Source: CAZFPA01 sp964520975 (GTDB taxonomy: Bacteria > Bacillota > Negativicutes > Selenomonadales > Selenomonadaceae). From it: 46,285 bases of DNA. Position numbers and translations under genes: made by a program. Location: NCBI GenBank assembly GCA_964520975.1, contig CAZFPA010000011.1, positions 1-46,285 of the forward strand, read 5' to 3'. The notes under the pieces are model-generated. The model did no database searches. It had not been told where the DNA came from and was given only the letters and a program-made list of their open reading frames with translations. Shown here piece after piece: positions 17,082 to 25,890 of the stretch. The stretch's first letter is position 1. Each line of letters starts with the position of its first letter.

Positions 17082-19823
17082 CTATACACCCTGACGGGAA
17101 TGCACAATGGCCGTCGCCAGGGTCTGATACATCCGATTCGCATCGATAGGCTTGGCAAGGTGCCCATTCATCCCTGCATCCAGACATTTCTTCTGATCAT
17201 CCAAAAAGGCATCGGCAGTCATCGCGATGATGGGGACCTTTCCGGCATCCGGCCGCTGAAGACCACGAATTGCCGCTGTCGTGTCATAGCCGTTCAAAAT
17301 AGGCATCCGGATATCCATGAGGATCGCATCATAATATCCGATAGGTGACCCCCGGAATGCCGCCAGTCCTTCCTGCCCGTTTTCCGCAACCTCGACTAAA
17401 ATTTTTTCCTTTTCCAGCAGGGCCCGCGCAATTTCCTGATTCAGCGGATGATCCTCGCAGAGCAGCACATGGCAGCCAGCCAGCAGGCTGATGTCCGCAA
17501 CCTGCTGTTTTTCCTGCTTCTCCCGCCGTACAGCAGTCTCCTCAGCATAATCATACTCCAGGATAACCGTAAACGAAGATCCCTGGCCACTCTTGCTTTC
17601 CACCGAAATCGTTCCACCCATTGCGTCAATGATTTTCTTTACAATCGATAAGCCGAGTCCGCTGCCCCGCATTTCGGAAATATCGTCCCGATGTTCCTGC
17701 ATAAAAGGCTCAAACAGTACCTTTTGAAAATTCTCACTGATGCCGATGCCATTATCCCCGACCACCGTCGTCACCCGCAGGCGGTGTCCCGGTATAAGCT
17801 CCTGACAAATCTTCATGTATATACTGCCACCCTCCGGCGTATACTTCACCGCATTGGACAGCAGATTAAAATAAATCTGATTCGTCCGCAATACATCCAT
17901 GAGCGGAATGCAGTCCGGCACCATCTGCAGCTCAAAATTCAGCTGCTGGTTCTTACCATCACACAACGGCCGGATCACCGCATCCATATATGCATGGAAG
18001 TCCTCCATGAAATAGGGTTCCAGATGGAGCTCGAGCTTCCCGCTTTCCGCCTTCGTCATATCCAGGATGTCATTGATGAGTCCCAGCAAAAACTGCGAGG
18101 ACGTCGCTATCTTTTGGAGACAGCTCACCGTCTGCGGAGGATTCTGCTGCTCAGCCGCAATCCGCGTCATTCCGATGATTCCGTTCATCGGTGTGCGGAT
18201 ATCGTGACTGATACGGGACAGAAATTCCGACTTTGCCGCATTCGCTTCATTCGCCTGCCGCACAGCAATAGCCAGCTCCTTGTTCTTCTCCGCAACGACC
18301 TTTGATTCACGCAGCTTGAGCTGGGTGCTGCGCAGCACCCGCACCTTATTGATGATTTCCTCTTCCGCCGCACAGACCGCCTTATACAGTTCCTCGATTT
18401 CATCCCCGGTCCGCAGTTCCTTGCGGGCGAGCCAGGCCGTACTATCCAGCCACTCTTCCGGATCACTGCGCTGGAAATCCTGTGCATGTCCCAGCACTGT
18501 CTGAATCGGATCGACCAGCTTTCGCTGGACAAACCAGATGGAAAACGCCGCAAAGATGATGATGAGCCCGAAAATCATTGCCGCCGTCTGAATGGAGTAA
18601 ATCAAAAGATCTGCCACATACCCGTCCAGGGATATATCGACGCCCACATAAGCAGTGGTCCGTCCTTCACTATCCTTTACCGGCGTATAGGCCGTCATAA
18701 GCCAGCCATACTGATCATGGGATACAACCGCAGGGATCTCACGACCAGCCAGCAGATCACCGCGATATTTCAGCAGACTCGGATCTACAGGTATTACGGA
18801 CGCAATGGGATCTGCCGGCACGGTCGCTGTGTCGAAGTCAAAAACCACATGGGCACCATCGGGCTGGATCTGATACACGTAAACAAAGGCCACACCCGAA
18901 ACATTATCAAAAAAATTACGCAGATCATTTCGCGACTGCGTATAGCCATCCGCGTGGCCGCCTGAAGCCAAAAACGCATCGATTCTATCCCCGGAAAGAG
19001 TCCTTGCCGCCAGGCGCGAGGTATCGACCGCCCAGGTCCGATAATGCTCGAGCTGCTGATTCGTATAATGAAAAATTCCTACACCGGCAGATACAATACC
19101 AATCGAAGCCGAAACAACGACCAGAATCGTAGTGATCTTTGAATTCAAGGAATGACTGCGAATATGAAAGGGCTGCTGCGCATGAATCGCCTCGGCCTCC
19201 GACAGCGAGCGATCATATAAATAACTCAGCGGAAACTTATCATATAGCCGCTTCGGATAAAAACGGGTAAACAAATAAATGGGCAGAACCGTCAAGAGCT
19301 TATCTGGAACGTCAATGAAGGTACTCGCCCAAAACTGTGCGGCAAAGACCGACAATCCATGTGCATGCAGCCATACTGCCACAGCTGAAGTCGTACTGTC
19401 ACCAAAGCTTCCGCCATATAGGAACCAGGTAATCCCTGCACCGACCGAACCGCCAATAAAGGCAAAAACAATCGCCATGGCGACATAGCCCCAAAAGCTG
19501 CGCAGCAGACCATACCGGGAAAAAAGATATGCCGTCCAGGCAATCCATACGGTAAGGATTCCATAATACATCGACATCGGCGTGGACAAAGAATTGCATA
19601 TATTCGTCAGGAAGCCAATGAACATGCCTGGCAGGCTGCCGCCCATGACACATACGAGCACACTGCCTACATTATCCAGATATAAAGGCAGCGAAAAATA
19701 GGCTACCATGTTGATCAGCACTGCATTCACCAGCACCCCGACCATGCACAGCGCAAACATCCAGGGCGTAAACATCCGATTTAACAAAGGCGTGTATTTC
19801 TTATGCAAAATCATCCTTTTCAT
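17082..19823 (-). CDS. Hybrid histidine kinase with ECF-S-like membrane domain and extracytoplasmic sensor
   Basis: A 913-residue sensor kinase. An N-terminal multi-TM domain (about 15-195) resembles ECF transporter substrate-binding (S) components as found fused to signalling proteins: a glycine-rich GGSLPGMFIGFLTN segment, YGGSFGDSTTSA and FIDVPDKLLTVLPIYLF. TM near 232-252; an extracytoplasmic Cache-like sensor about 255-430 (VFVYV-type strands, AYVGVDISLDGY); TM about 432-452; HAMP-like linker and coiled coil to 560; HisKA with the phosphohistidine in SRISHDIRTPMNG; HATPase with NAVKYTPEGG and GSGLGLSIVKK; a terminal receiver (about 790-905) with phospho-Asp in LMDIRMP and lysine in LAKPID. 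No HPt or response regulator is adjacent, so output runs through distant partners. It could sense a vitamin-like or small organic ligand; that is inference. Confidence 0.9.
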   Translation of the reverse strand: MKRMILHKKYTPLLNRMFTPWMFALCMVGVLVNAVLINMVAYFSLPLYLDNVGSVLVCVMGGSLPGMFIGFLTNICNSLSTPMSMYYGILTVWIAWTAYLFSRYGLLRSFWGYVAMAIVFAFIGGSVGAGITWFLYGGSFGDSTTSAVAVWLHAHGLSVFAAQFWASTFIDVPDKLLTVLPIYLFTRFYPKRLYDKFPLSYLYDRSLSEAEAIHAQQPFHIRSHSLNSKITTILVVVSASIGIVSAGVGIFHYTNQQLEHYRTWAVDTSRLAARTLSGDRIDAFLASGGHADGYTQSRNDLRNFFDNVSGVAFVYVYQIQPDGAHVVFDFDTATVPADPIASVIPVDPSLLKYRGDLLAGREIPAVVSHDQYGWLMTAYTPVKDSEGRTTAYVGVDISLDGYVADLLIYSIQTAAMIFGLIIIFAAFSIWFVQRKLVDPIQTVLGHAQDFQRSDPEEWLDSTAWLARKELRTGDEIEELYKAVCAAEEEIINKVRVLRSTQLKLRESKVVAEKNKELAIAVRQANEANAAKSEFLSRISHDIRTPMNGIIGMTRIAAEQQNPPQTVSCLQKIATSSQFLLGLINDILDMTKAESGKLELHLEPYFMEDFHAYMDAVIRPLCDGKNQQLNFELQMVPDCIPLMDVLRTNQIYFNLLSNAVKYTPEGGSIYMKICQELIPGHRLRVTTVVGDNGIGISENFQKVLFEPFMQEHRDDISEMRGSGLGLSIVKKIIDAMGGTISVESKSGQGSSFTVILEYDYAEETAVRREKQEKQQVADISLLAGCHVLLCEDHPLNQEIARALLEKEKILVEVAENGQEGLAAFRGSPIGYYDAILMDIRMPILNGYDTTAAIRGLQRPDAGKVPIIAMTADAFLDDQKKCLDAGMNGHLAKPIDANRMYQTLATAIVHSRQGV

Positions 19824-19946
19824 AAAAAAGACTCCCCCGCAGCAGCATTTCCCCCAGCAAATTTCTTATGACTCCGAACTTTTGTTTTGCTGTATTAATT
19901 CTCTATACAGTCCTACTTTTCCTCCAGCAGCCAGTAAAAAAGCCTA

Positions 19947-19987
19947 AAAAGGGCTGTCGCACGCTTTTTAAGTGCGACAGCCCCTTT
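19947..19987. terminator. GGGCTGTCGCAC palindrome, copy 1; terminator of autotransporter
   Basis: A perfect 12-bp stem (19951-19962 with 19972-19983) flanked by A and T runs, so it can terminate both directions; it ends the autotransporter transcript. A related hairpin with GGGGCTGCCG arms is at 23803-23842, suggesting a dispersed palindrome family. Confidence 0.85.
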
Positions 19988-19993
19988 TCCGTC

Positions 19994-22900
19994 CTACCAC
20001 ACATGGCGCAATGTCACGCTGGCAGTCATTTCCTTGTCATGGGAACCCTTTTCCAGGCCCAGGTCGCCGCTCAGCTTCCAGCCCGGAGCGAATTCATGCT
20101 CCCCGCTGAGGCCCAGGGTCAGCAGCATGCGGTCCGTACACCCGTGATTCCTGTAACTATGGGCCGCATCCCCCTCATAATGGAACTCCATCTCCGGATC
20201 ATCGCCGGCCAGCACCCGCTTGCAGCCGGCCCGCAGCGTATAGCTTCCCTTGACCAGCTCCCGCTTCAGCTCCACTCCGGCCTCCGCCGCTGCATAGGTG
20301 TTGTGGAAACTGCTCACCTGCTGGTTCAGTGCTCCCGCACCAGCCTCCGCATAGCCGGGCTGTTGGTAATAGGAGACCTGGGTCCCTGCATAGGGACTCA
20401 CATGCCAGATTTTCCCCTTGCCGGCGGTGAGATCGTACTTATACTCGCCGCCGGCCTCGATGAGCCGGCTGGTGTACTCCGTATCCGTCCGCAGCGCCGT
20501 GTTGCGGATGGCCCGCTGCATATGATTCCGCTGCCAGCCATAGTCCAGATAGGCATAGGCGTCCTTAGCACCATTATGCCAGCCGCCATAAAGCCCCAGC
20601 CGCCAGTCATAGGTCTGCTGGTTCGCCGCCGTCGCGCCGTAGCCAATGACATTGTAGGTCAAAAAACCGCCCACCCGGCTGCCAGGTGCATACTGTTTAT
20701 CGAAGCCCAGCGTGATGCCGCTGGAATGATACCGCGCGTCTCCGCTGCCCAGCTCGCCCCAGTCCTTGCTGTACTTCAGCCAGCTGCTGTATTCATAGAT
20801 GCCCGTCATAGGCAGATTCACCGTCACCCCATCCGGGCTGTCCGTTCCATCCGTCAGCGAACTGCCGGCGCCCACCGGCACCTGTACGCGGGCCAGGGCC
20901 TGCGTCAGCCGGGAGGACACCGAGCGCCCTACCAGCGCGCTCTGCTGAATCACATCCGGCGCCAGTGCATTATCCGCACCGGCGATATCTGTGAGGGCCT
21001 CACGGGCCGCAGGTGCCGACAGATTATACACCGGCACCACCTGCAGCTGCTGGCTCTCTGTCAATCCGTCATACATGGCTGAAAGGGCTCCATAGGACTG
21101 GCTCTGCCGATCATCCATAGCCCCCAGATGATTTTCCGGCTGGAAGGCCAGCCGGCCATTTCCATAAACCGCAGTCATCATCCCGGTGGCATAGGCATCA
21201 AACCCGCTGTAAGAAACTCCTGCATCAGCACCATTCACGGAAAGGATTGCTGTATCGTAGGCGTACTTTGGCAGGTAGATTCCTTTCGGATCCACGGACA
21301 GCCGGTTATCCGCCGCCGCGGCGCTGCCCGTGACCTGGATGAGCCCCCGGGATTTTCCCCGGGCCGTGAACTGCAGCGTACCATCCGACTCCAGCCGCCC
21401 GGCGATCTTCATCACCGTATCGCCAGCCATCGGGGTCGCCGCACCGATGGTTCCGTGATTGATGACCCGGCCCATGGCCGTATCAGAAAAACCATCGGCC
21501 ATGGTGCTGCTCATATCATTCACCGTGAAATCCCCGCCGATGAGCTTCGCCCCGGCGGCCACCTCTGCCGAAACGATATTCGCCGTTCCGCTGTACTGCA
21601 GCGTGCCGCTGTCCACCTGCAGCCGCAGATTATCAGCCCCCATGATATTCCCGCTGTAGGCCAGATCCGTGCCGATATGGATCTTCGTCACCAGATCCGG
21701 TATATATCGGTCATAGTCATAGGAACCGCCGGCATACTGGATCTTCAGCGCATCGCTTTTATCCCCGTTTACTCCATCATAGAGCCCCCCGGCAAAGTGC
21801 TTCCAGTCGGAGGTGATATTTCCGCGGATATCCGCTCCAGGCAATACATGGATATCCTTCACAAAGGCATTCCTGCTGATATAGATGGCATTTTCCGCCC
21901 CGGAAAGGCTGCCGGCAATATCATAGTTCAGTACCAGCGGCCCGTCCAGCTCCGTATTCCCGGCGGCAATGCGGCTGTTCCCCGCCTCGGTGATTTTTCC
22001 ACCCACCGGCCGCCGTAAATAATTGATATAGGAACCGCGATACTGATCCGATGCCCCATTGCCACTGGACCCGAAATCGAACTGCACACCGTTGCCGCCC
22101 GGGCCATCCGCCGTAATGGTTCCATTCTGCACCAGCTGCTGATTCCGGCCATAGCAGATCAGCGCCCCGATGCCCCGGGTGCCATCCGCATGGATGGCAT
22201 TGCCGGCCGCCAGCGTGATCTTATTGCCCTCGCCATCGATGCGCATGCCCGCCGCCCCGGTCCCCCTCGTCAGGATATCCGCCTGCTGGGTGATGGTATT
22301 GTTGGAGCCATACACATGCAGGCCGATGCCCAGGGACGTGGTATTGCAGACCCCCGGCAGATAGTTTTCTCCCGCCGCATCCCGGGCCGAATAGCCCTGG
22401 GTATTCGTGATCACCGCCCCATCCCGGTAGACGGAAAAGCCATAGTAATTCCGCCGATCCAGCTTATAGCCCATATCCTGCATGGCCGCCAGCTCCACCT
22501 CCATGAAGCCGGTATAGTTCCCATAGGAAGCATGGCTCATCATACCGCTGGTCTGCATATGGGACAGCTCGGGAACATAAGTCACTATCTCATGTTGAAC
22601 GCCCTGGGCATCTGTCCATGAATATGTACTGGGCTCCCAGGCATTCACCGGTATGCCGCTGACACCTTCGAAGGTCTTGCCATCCAGCGCCTTCGTCACC
22701 TCATCGCCGACAAAGTACGCATGGCCGGCCGTTGGCTTTGCCGCCAGGCTGGCTGTATCATGGATATTATCCATGATGAAATAGTCTTTTTCCTGCAGGG
22801 ACGGATTGGCTGCCTGCAGCTTGGAAAAATACGCCGAGGTCACGATCTCCTTGCCGGCTGCCGCCCGATTGCCATTCTGATCCTGCAGATGTGACATCCA

Positions 22901-23632
22901 GCTGTTGTCATCCAGGAATCCGTTAAATTTTTTCAATTCATTGGCATAGCCATTGCTCACATCCATGGGAGCCCTGTTATCCGCATCGTTCTTCCCCACA
23001 GCCTCTGTCGAGGCACCGATTCCCAGCGCATGGGCCATTTCATGCCGGATCGTGCCTATGAAATCCGCCGACTGCTCATTCGTAGGCAGAACCGTATCGG
23101 CGTCATTGTACCAGCCATAGACAGTGTTCGCCCCATCCACCCCGATGTACTGCCCCACCGTGATCAGGATACCCCCCAGATCCCCCGTGCCGGGAGTCAC
23201 CTGAGCGGCCGCAGCCGGATCCAGGATCAGCAGGCTTTTTCCCTGCTGCAGTCCCTGGGCCGTATAGTTATACATCACCTCTGCCCCATTGTGATAAACG
23301 AACGGACCGGCTGATGCATTCATCAGGCCCGCCTGATTACGCACCAGGATCTGCACCGGTGCACTGTTCTTCGCACCGGCCGACAGCAAATCAGCCCAGT
23401 AGCGGACACCGGCCTCCACGCCGGTCTTCAGCGAAGCAGGCAGCGTATAGGTACTGGGCTCAACCAGTTTCCCCCAGCCCTCCCCATCATCAAAGAAAAC
23501 AAGGGAAAACATATCCCTGCTATTGGAGGAAACCGTACTGGTCGACTGTGCCGCTGCCGGCAGTGAAAGGCTCCCGCTGATTCCCAGTACCACAGCCGCT
23601 GCCAGGCAGCGCAAATGTTTCTTTTTGCTCAT
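19994..23632 (-). CDS. Autotransporter with zinc-metalloprotease-like passenger
   Basis: A 1212-residue type Va secreted protein. Signal peptide 1-29 (AAAVVLGISG core, cleaved near AAA-Q). The passenger's first part (about 40-400) contains RHEMAHALGIG, giving HExxH at 197-201, followed far downstream by ELSHMQTSGMMSH (His358, Met364/365) and LAAMQDMGYKL. This is the layout of leishmanolysin-like (M8) metzincins, where the third ligand is a distant His before a Met-turn; the short metzincin spacing is excluded because residue 207 is Ala. The middle (about 400-900) is repetitive and probably beta-helical. The C-terminal 12-stranded barrel (about 930-1212) ends in LRHVW. No similar gene is nearby. 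Likely surface or released protease; alternatively a degenerate adhesin. Activity is inferred from motifs only. Confidence 0.88.
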   Translation of the reverse strand: MSKKKHLRCLAAAVVLGISGSLSLPAAAQSTSTVSSNSRDMFSLVFFDDGEGWGKLVEPSTYTLPASLKTGVEAGVRYWADLLSAGAKNSAPVQILVRNQAGLMNASAGPFVYHNGAEVMYNYTAQGLQQGKSLLILDPAAAAQVTPGTGDLGGILITVGQYIGVDGANTVYGWYNDADTVLPTNEQSADFIGTIRHEMAHALGIGASTEAVGKNDADNRAPMDVSNGYANELKKFNGFLDDNSWMSHLQDQNGNRAAAGKEIVTSAYFSKLQAANPSLQEKDYFIMDNIHDTASLAAKPTAGHAYFVGDEVTKALDGKTFEGVSGIPVNAWEPSTYSWTDAQGVQHEIVTYVPELSHMQTSGMMSHASYGNYTGFMEVELAAMQDMGYKLDRRNYYGFSVYRDGAVITNTQGYSARDAAGENYLPGVCNTTSLGIGLHVYGSNNTITQQADILTRGTGAAGMRIDGEGNKITLAAGNAIHADGTRGIGALICYGRNQQLVQNGTITADGPGGNGVQFDFGSSGNGASDQYRGSYINYLRRPVGGKITEAGNSRIAAGNTELDGPLVLNYDIAGSLSGAENAIYISRNAFVKDIHVLPGADIRGNITSDWKHFAGGLYDGVNGDKSDALKIQYAGGSYDYDRYIPDLVTKIHIGTDLAYSGNIMGADNLRLQVDSGTLQYSGTANIVSAEVAAGAKLIGGDFTVNDMSSTMADGFSDTAMGRVINHGTIGAATPMAGDTVMKIAGRLESDGTLQFTARGKSRGLIQVTGSAAAADNRLSVDPKGIYLPKYAYDTAILSVNGADAGVSYSGFDAYATGMMTAVYGNGRLAFQPENHLGAMDDRQSQSYGALSAMYDGLTESQQLQVVPVYNLSAPAAREALTDIAGADNALAPDVIQQSALVGRSVSSRLTQALARVQVPVGAGSSLTDGTDSPDGVTVNLPMTGIYEYSSWLKYSKDWGELGSGDARYHSSGITLGFDKQYAPGSRVGGFLTYNVIGYGATAANQQTYDWRLGLYGGWHNGAKDAYAYLDYGWQRNHMQRAIRNTALRTDTEYTSRLIEAGGEYKYDLTAGKGKIWHVSPYAGTQVSYYQQPGYAEAGAGALNQQVSSFHNTYAAAEAGVELKRELVKGSYTLRAGCKRVLAGDDPEMEFHYEGDAAHSYRNHGCTDRMLLTLGLSGEHEFAPGWKLSGDLGLEKGSHDKEMTASVTLRHVW

Positions 23633-23802
23633 CTCTGTCGCCTCTTTGTAAAAACCGTCATTCCTCCAGAATATCTTCTATCCCTGAACTTCCCTGTAAA
23701 ACCTTAACTTTATTATGTGAATTTCCGCGATTGCAAAAATAGCTGTTCGTCGGAATATACTCCAATAAACAGCCATTTATCGTAATATTTGACTGAAATC
23801 TT

Positions 23803-23842
23803 AAGGGGCTGCCGCACGTTGAAAAGCGTTCGGCAGCCCCTT
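23803..23842. repeat. GGGGCTGCCG palindrome, copy 2; probable terminator
   Basis: A 12-bp stem AAGGGGCTGCCG (23803-23814 with 23831-23842) with a further ACG/CGT pair inside. It sits 43 bases after the SprA-related gene stop. The T-tract is short (CCCCTTAAG), so it may be a weak terminator; sequence and loop resemble the hairpin at 19947-19987. Confidence 0.65.
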
Positions 23843-23884
23843 GAGTTTTCACCCTGCAAAGCCCTTATCCTGACATACCATAGC

Positions 23885-24394
23885 TCAGGCCGCCAGATCG
23901 ACATTGGCTCCACGATATTTGTTCACAGCATCAGAGGCCTTCATATCCTGCTGATATGGATTATCCTCATTATAGTATTTGATCTGCGTATCCGTTACGC
24001 CCCCGGATACATAGGTCCGGCCGCATTCCGGGCAAATCGCTGTCTGCAGACGAACGGAAGCCCGCTGCACCACACCATAATTTTCCCGGGCTTTCGTATA
24101 GGCATTCGCGACATGCTCCTGTTCATGTCCCATAACAACGGAGGCTGCGTTGCCCGGATCGATATGGCCAGGAGTCTTAAAGGACACCATTTCATCCGAA
24201 CCATCCTGATATTTTCGGTTCGCACAGGTCTGGCATTCTGCCGGAGAAGACTCCCGTCCGGCAGCTTTTACCGTCGATTCCCCCGGATTGCGCACAATCG
24301 CTTTATCCGTAGCTTCCTGTCCCTTATACAGCGTCTGATATTCCATCCCTGACGTGTAGGAATACGCTGTCGGCGCTATACCAACCGCTCCCAT
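23885..24394 (-). CDS. SprA-related HExxH protein (putative metalloprotease)
   Basis: A 169-residue soluble protein of the SprA-related family (PF12118 pattern). Two CxxC pairs (C54/C57 in AECQTCANRKYQDGS and C121/C124 in AICPECGRTY) bracket the family core VSFKTP and the zinc-protease-like HEQEH (90-94). No signal peptide or membrane segment. The start at 24394 is set by AAGGAGGG just upstream; a longer in-frame start lacks a ribosome site. The CxxC pairs probably bind structural zinc, and HExxH could be catalytic, but the family has no firmly assigned function and the third ligand is not obvious. It is divergent from the MFS gene. Confidence 0.72.
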   Translation of the reverse strand: MGAVGIAPTAYSYTSGMEYQTLYKGQEATDKAIVRNPGESTVKAAGRESSPAECQTCANRKYQDGSDEMVSFKTPGHIDPGNAASVVMGHEQEHVANAYTKARENYGVVQRASVRLQTAICPECGRTYVSGGVTDTQIKYYNEDNPYQQDMKASDAVNKYRGANVDLAA

Positions 24395-24535
24395 TTTACT
24401 TCCCTCCTTCAGGTTTTTCCGCACTTCCTTCTCTTCTTTATGATACCATAGAGCATCCTTTGCGCCAAGCATTCCCCATGATATTTTTTCAATAAGTGCG
24501 AAGATTCTACGATTCGCGGACTGCATCCCTTTCAC

Positions 24536-24565
24536 TTGTTTCCGCCCAGCCAAACATGATAGAAT
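24536..24565 (+). promoter_or_regulatory. Promoter upstream of the MFS exporter
   Basis: TTGTTT (24536-24541), 18-bp spacer, TAGAAT (24560-24565). Predicted transcription start is near 24572, only about 8 bases before a terminator-type hairpin. Confidence 0.55.
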
Positions 24566-24579
24566 AGTTCCGATGAGCT

Positions 24580-24613
24580 GACTGCCCACCAATTTACGGG
24601 CAGTCGTTTTTTT
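24580..24613 (+). terminator. Terminator hairpin in the MFS leader (candidate attenuator)
   Basis: GACTGCCC (24580-24587) pairs perfectly with GGGCAGTC (24598-24605), followed by G and seven T. There is no plus-strand gene for several kilobases upstream, so it is not the end of another transcript; it lies between the MFS promoter and the MFS start codon. A two-codon ATG AGC TGA (24573-24581) overlaps the base of the stem. Confidence 0.65.
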
Positions 24614-24632
24614 ATGTTAAGGAAGTGGTTTT

Positions 24633-25820
24633 ATGAACTGGAAGGTCGTCCTGGCCATTCTGACCTGCAATATTTTATTTATGTCCGCCAGCTATACCAT
24701 GCTGATTCCGTTTCTCCCCATGTATCTGCTGCAGGAACTCGGTGTTGATGCCGCATCGGTAAATCTCTGGTCCGGTATCGTCTTTTCCTCCACCTTCGTC
24801 GTCAGCGCTGTCATGGCGCCGATCTGGGGCCGCATGGCCGATACACGCGGTAAACGCGTCATGGCAATCCGGGCGAGCCTCTTGCTGGCCATCAGCTATT
24901 TCCTTGGTGGAATCGTCACCTCCCCGGAACAGCTTACACTCATGCGTATCTTCCAGGGATTTGCAGCCGGCCTTTGGCCGATGGACCTGGCCATCATGAC
25001 CCTCTATGCTCCGCCAGCACAGCTGGGCCTATGCCTCGGCATCATGCAGGGCGTCATGACGGCTGGCGGTGTCATTGGCCCTCTGCTCGGGGGCATACTG
25101 GCTGAAGCCTTTGGCATGCGGGTTTCCTTTTTCCTCGCAGCCATCGGCCTCTTCATCAACTGCCTGGTCTTTATCTTTGTCATCAAGGAACCACCCGCCC
25201 CCGTAAGTGCGAATGCCAGCGCAACAAAGGAAAAAACTCCACCAGCGCTCTGGCGGATTCCCCGCATCCGAAAGCTGCTGCTCTGCGCGGCCCTGGTGCA
25301 AATGGTGATTCTGATTCTACAGCCTATTCTTACCACCTATATCACCGAGCTCGCCGGCGAGCTTCCGAATCTCATCTTCATATCGGGGCTGGTATTTTCG
25401 CTTGGCGGCATTGCCGGTGCACTGGCGTCTCCGTTCTGGGGCCGTCTCGGTCAACGCTGCGGCTTCTTCAAGACCATGGCTGTTGCCTTGCTCTGTGCCG
25501 GAATTTCCATTATTTTGCAAGGTCTTCCTCACGATCTCTATCTGTTCGCGGCCATGCAGTTTGTCGGCGGGCTGTTCTTCTGCGGCATCCATCCTTCCAT
25601 CAACGCCGTGCTGGCTGCCAGTACCCCACCGGAAGTCAAAGGCCGTATTTTTGGCCTGCTGTTCTCAGCGCAGCAGGTCGGCTCTATGGCCGGCCCGATT
25701 CTCGGGGGACTCATCGCGACAGTCTGCGGTATGCAATACGTCTTCTTCAGTGCCGGCGTGATCCTGATTTTCCTGAGCCTGCAGGTTTACCGCCAATTCA
25801 TTGTTCCCGCAAATGCCTGA
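24633..25820 (+). CDS. MFS drug/solute exporter (DHA1, MdtG-like)
   Basis: A 395-residue, 12-TM major facilitator transporter. The loop 2-3 motif APIWGRMADTRGKR (motif A) is near residues 63-77, and the TM5 antiporter motif region is GVMTAGGVIGPLLGG, which marks 12-TM drug:H+ antiporters of the DHA1 class; a second A-like motif ASPFWGRLGQRCG follows in the C half. Overall it is closest in pattern to MdtG/NorA-type exporters. An AAGGAAG site precedes the ATG. The candidate attenuator suggests inducible expression, which fits a drug or toxin exporter. Substrate not predictable. Confidence 0.9.
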   Translation: MNWKVVLAILTCNILFMSASYTMLIPFLPMYLLQELGVDAASVNLWSGIVFSSTFVVSAVMAPIWGRMADTRGKRVMAIRASLLLAISYFLGGIVTSPEQLTLMRIFQGFAAGLWPMDLAIMTLYAPPAQLGLCLGIMQGVMTAGGVIGPLLGGILAEAFGMRVSFFLAAIGLFINCLVFIFVIKEPPAPVSANASATKEKTPPALWRIPRIRKLLLCAALVQMVILILQPILTTYITELAGELPNLIFISGLVFSLGGIAGALASPFWGRLGQRCGFFKTMAVALLCAGISIILQGLPHDLYLFAAMQFVGGLFFCGIHPSINAVLAASTPPEVKGRIFGLLFSAQQVGSMAGPILGGLIATVCGMQYVFFSAGVILIFLSLQVYRQFIVPANA

Positions 25821-25829
25821 TTCTATGCA

Positions 25830-25886
25830 AAAACGGTGTCTGACACAAAATTGAGTCCCTCCATCTGTGGCAAACACCGTTTTTTA
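25830..25886. terminator. Bidirectional terminator between MFS and hybrid kinase genes
   Basis: AAAACGGTGT (25830-25839) pairs with ACACCGTTTT (25874-25883) across a long loop that holds a small GTGTCTGACAC hairpin; T-runs follow on both strands. It ends the convergent MFS and kinase transcripts. Confidence 0.7.
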
Positions 25887-25890
25887 TCGT

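Noticed and set aside
19868..21082. A 404-codon plus-strand open frame
   Set aside because: Shadow of the autotransporter barrel on the opposite strand; no domain, no ribosome site.
23036..23050. Short-spaced metzincin site HExxHxxGxxH in the autotransporter
   Set aside because: The residue at the third-ligand position is Ala, so only the distant-His (leishmanolysin-like) reading remains.
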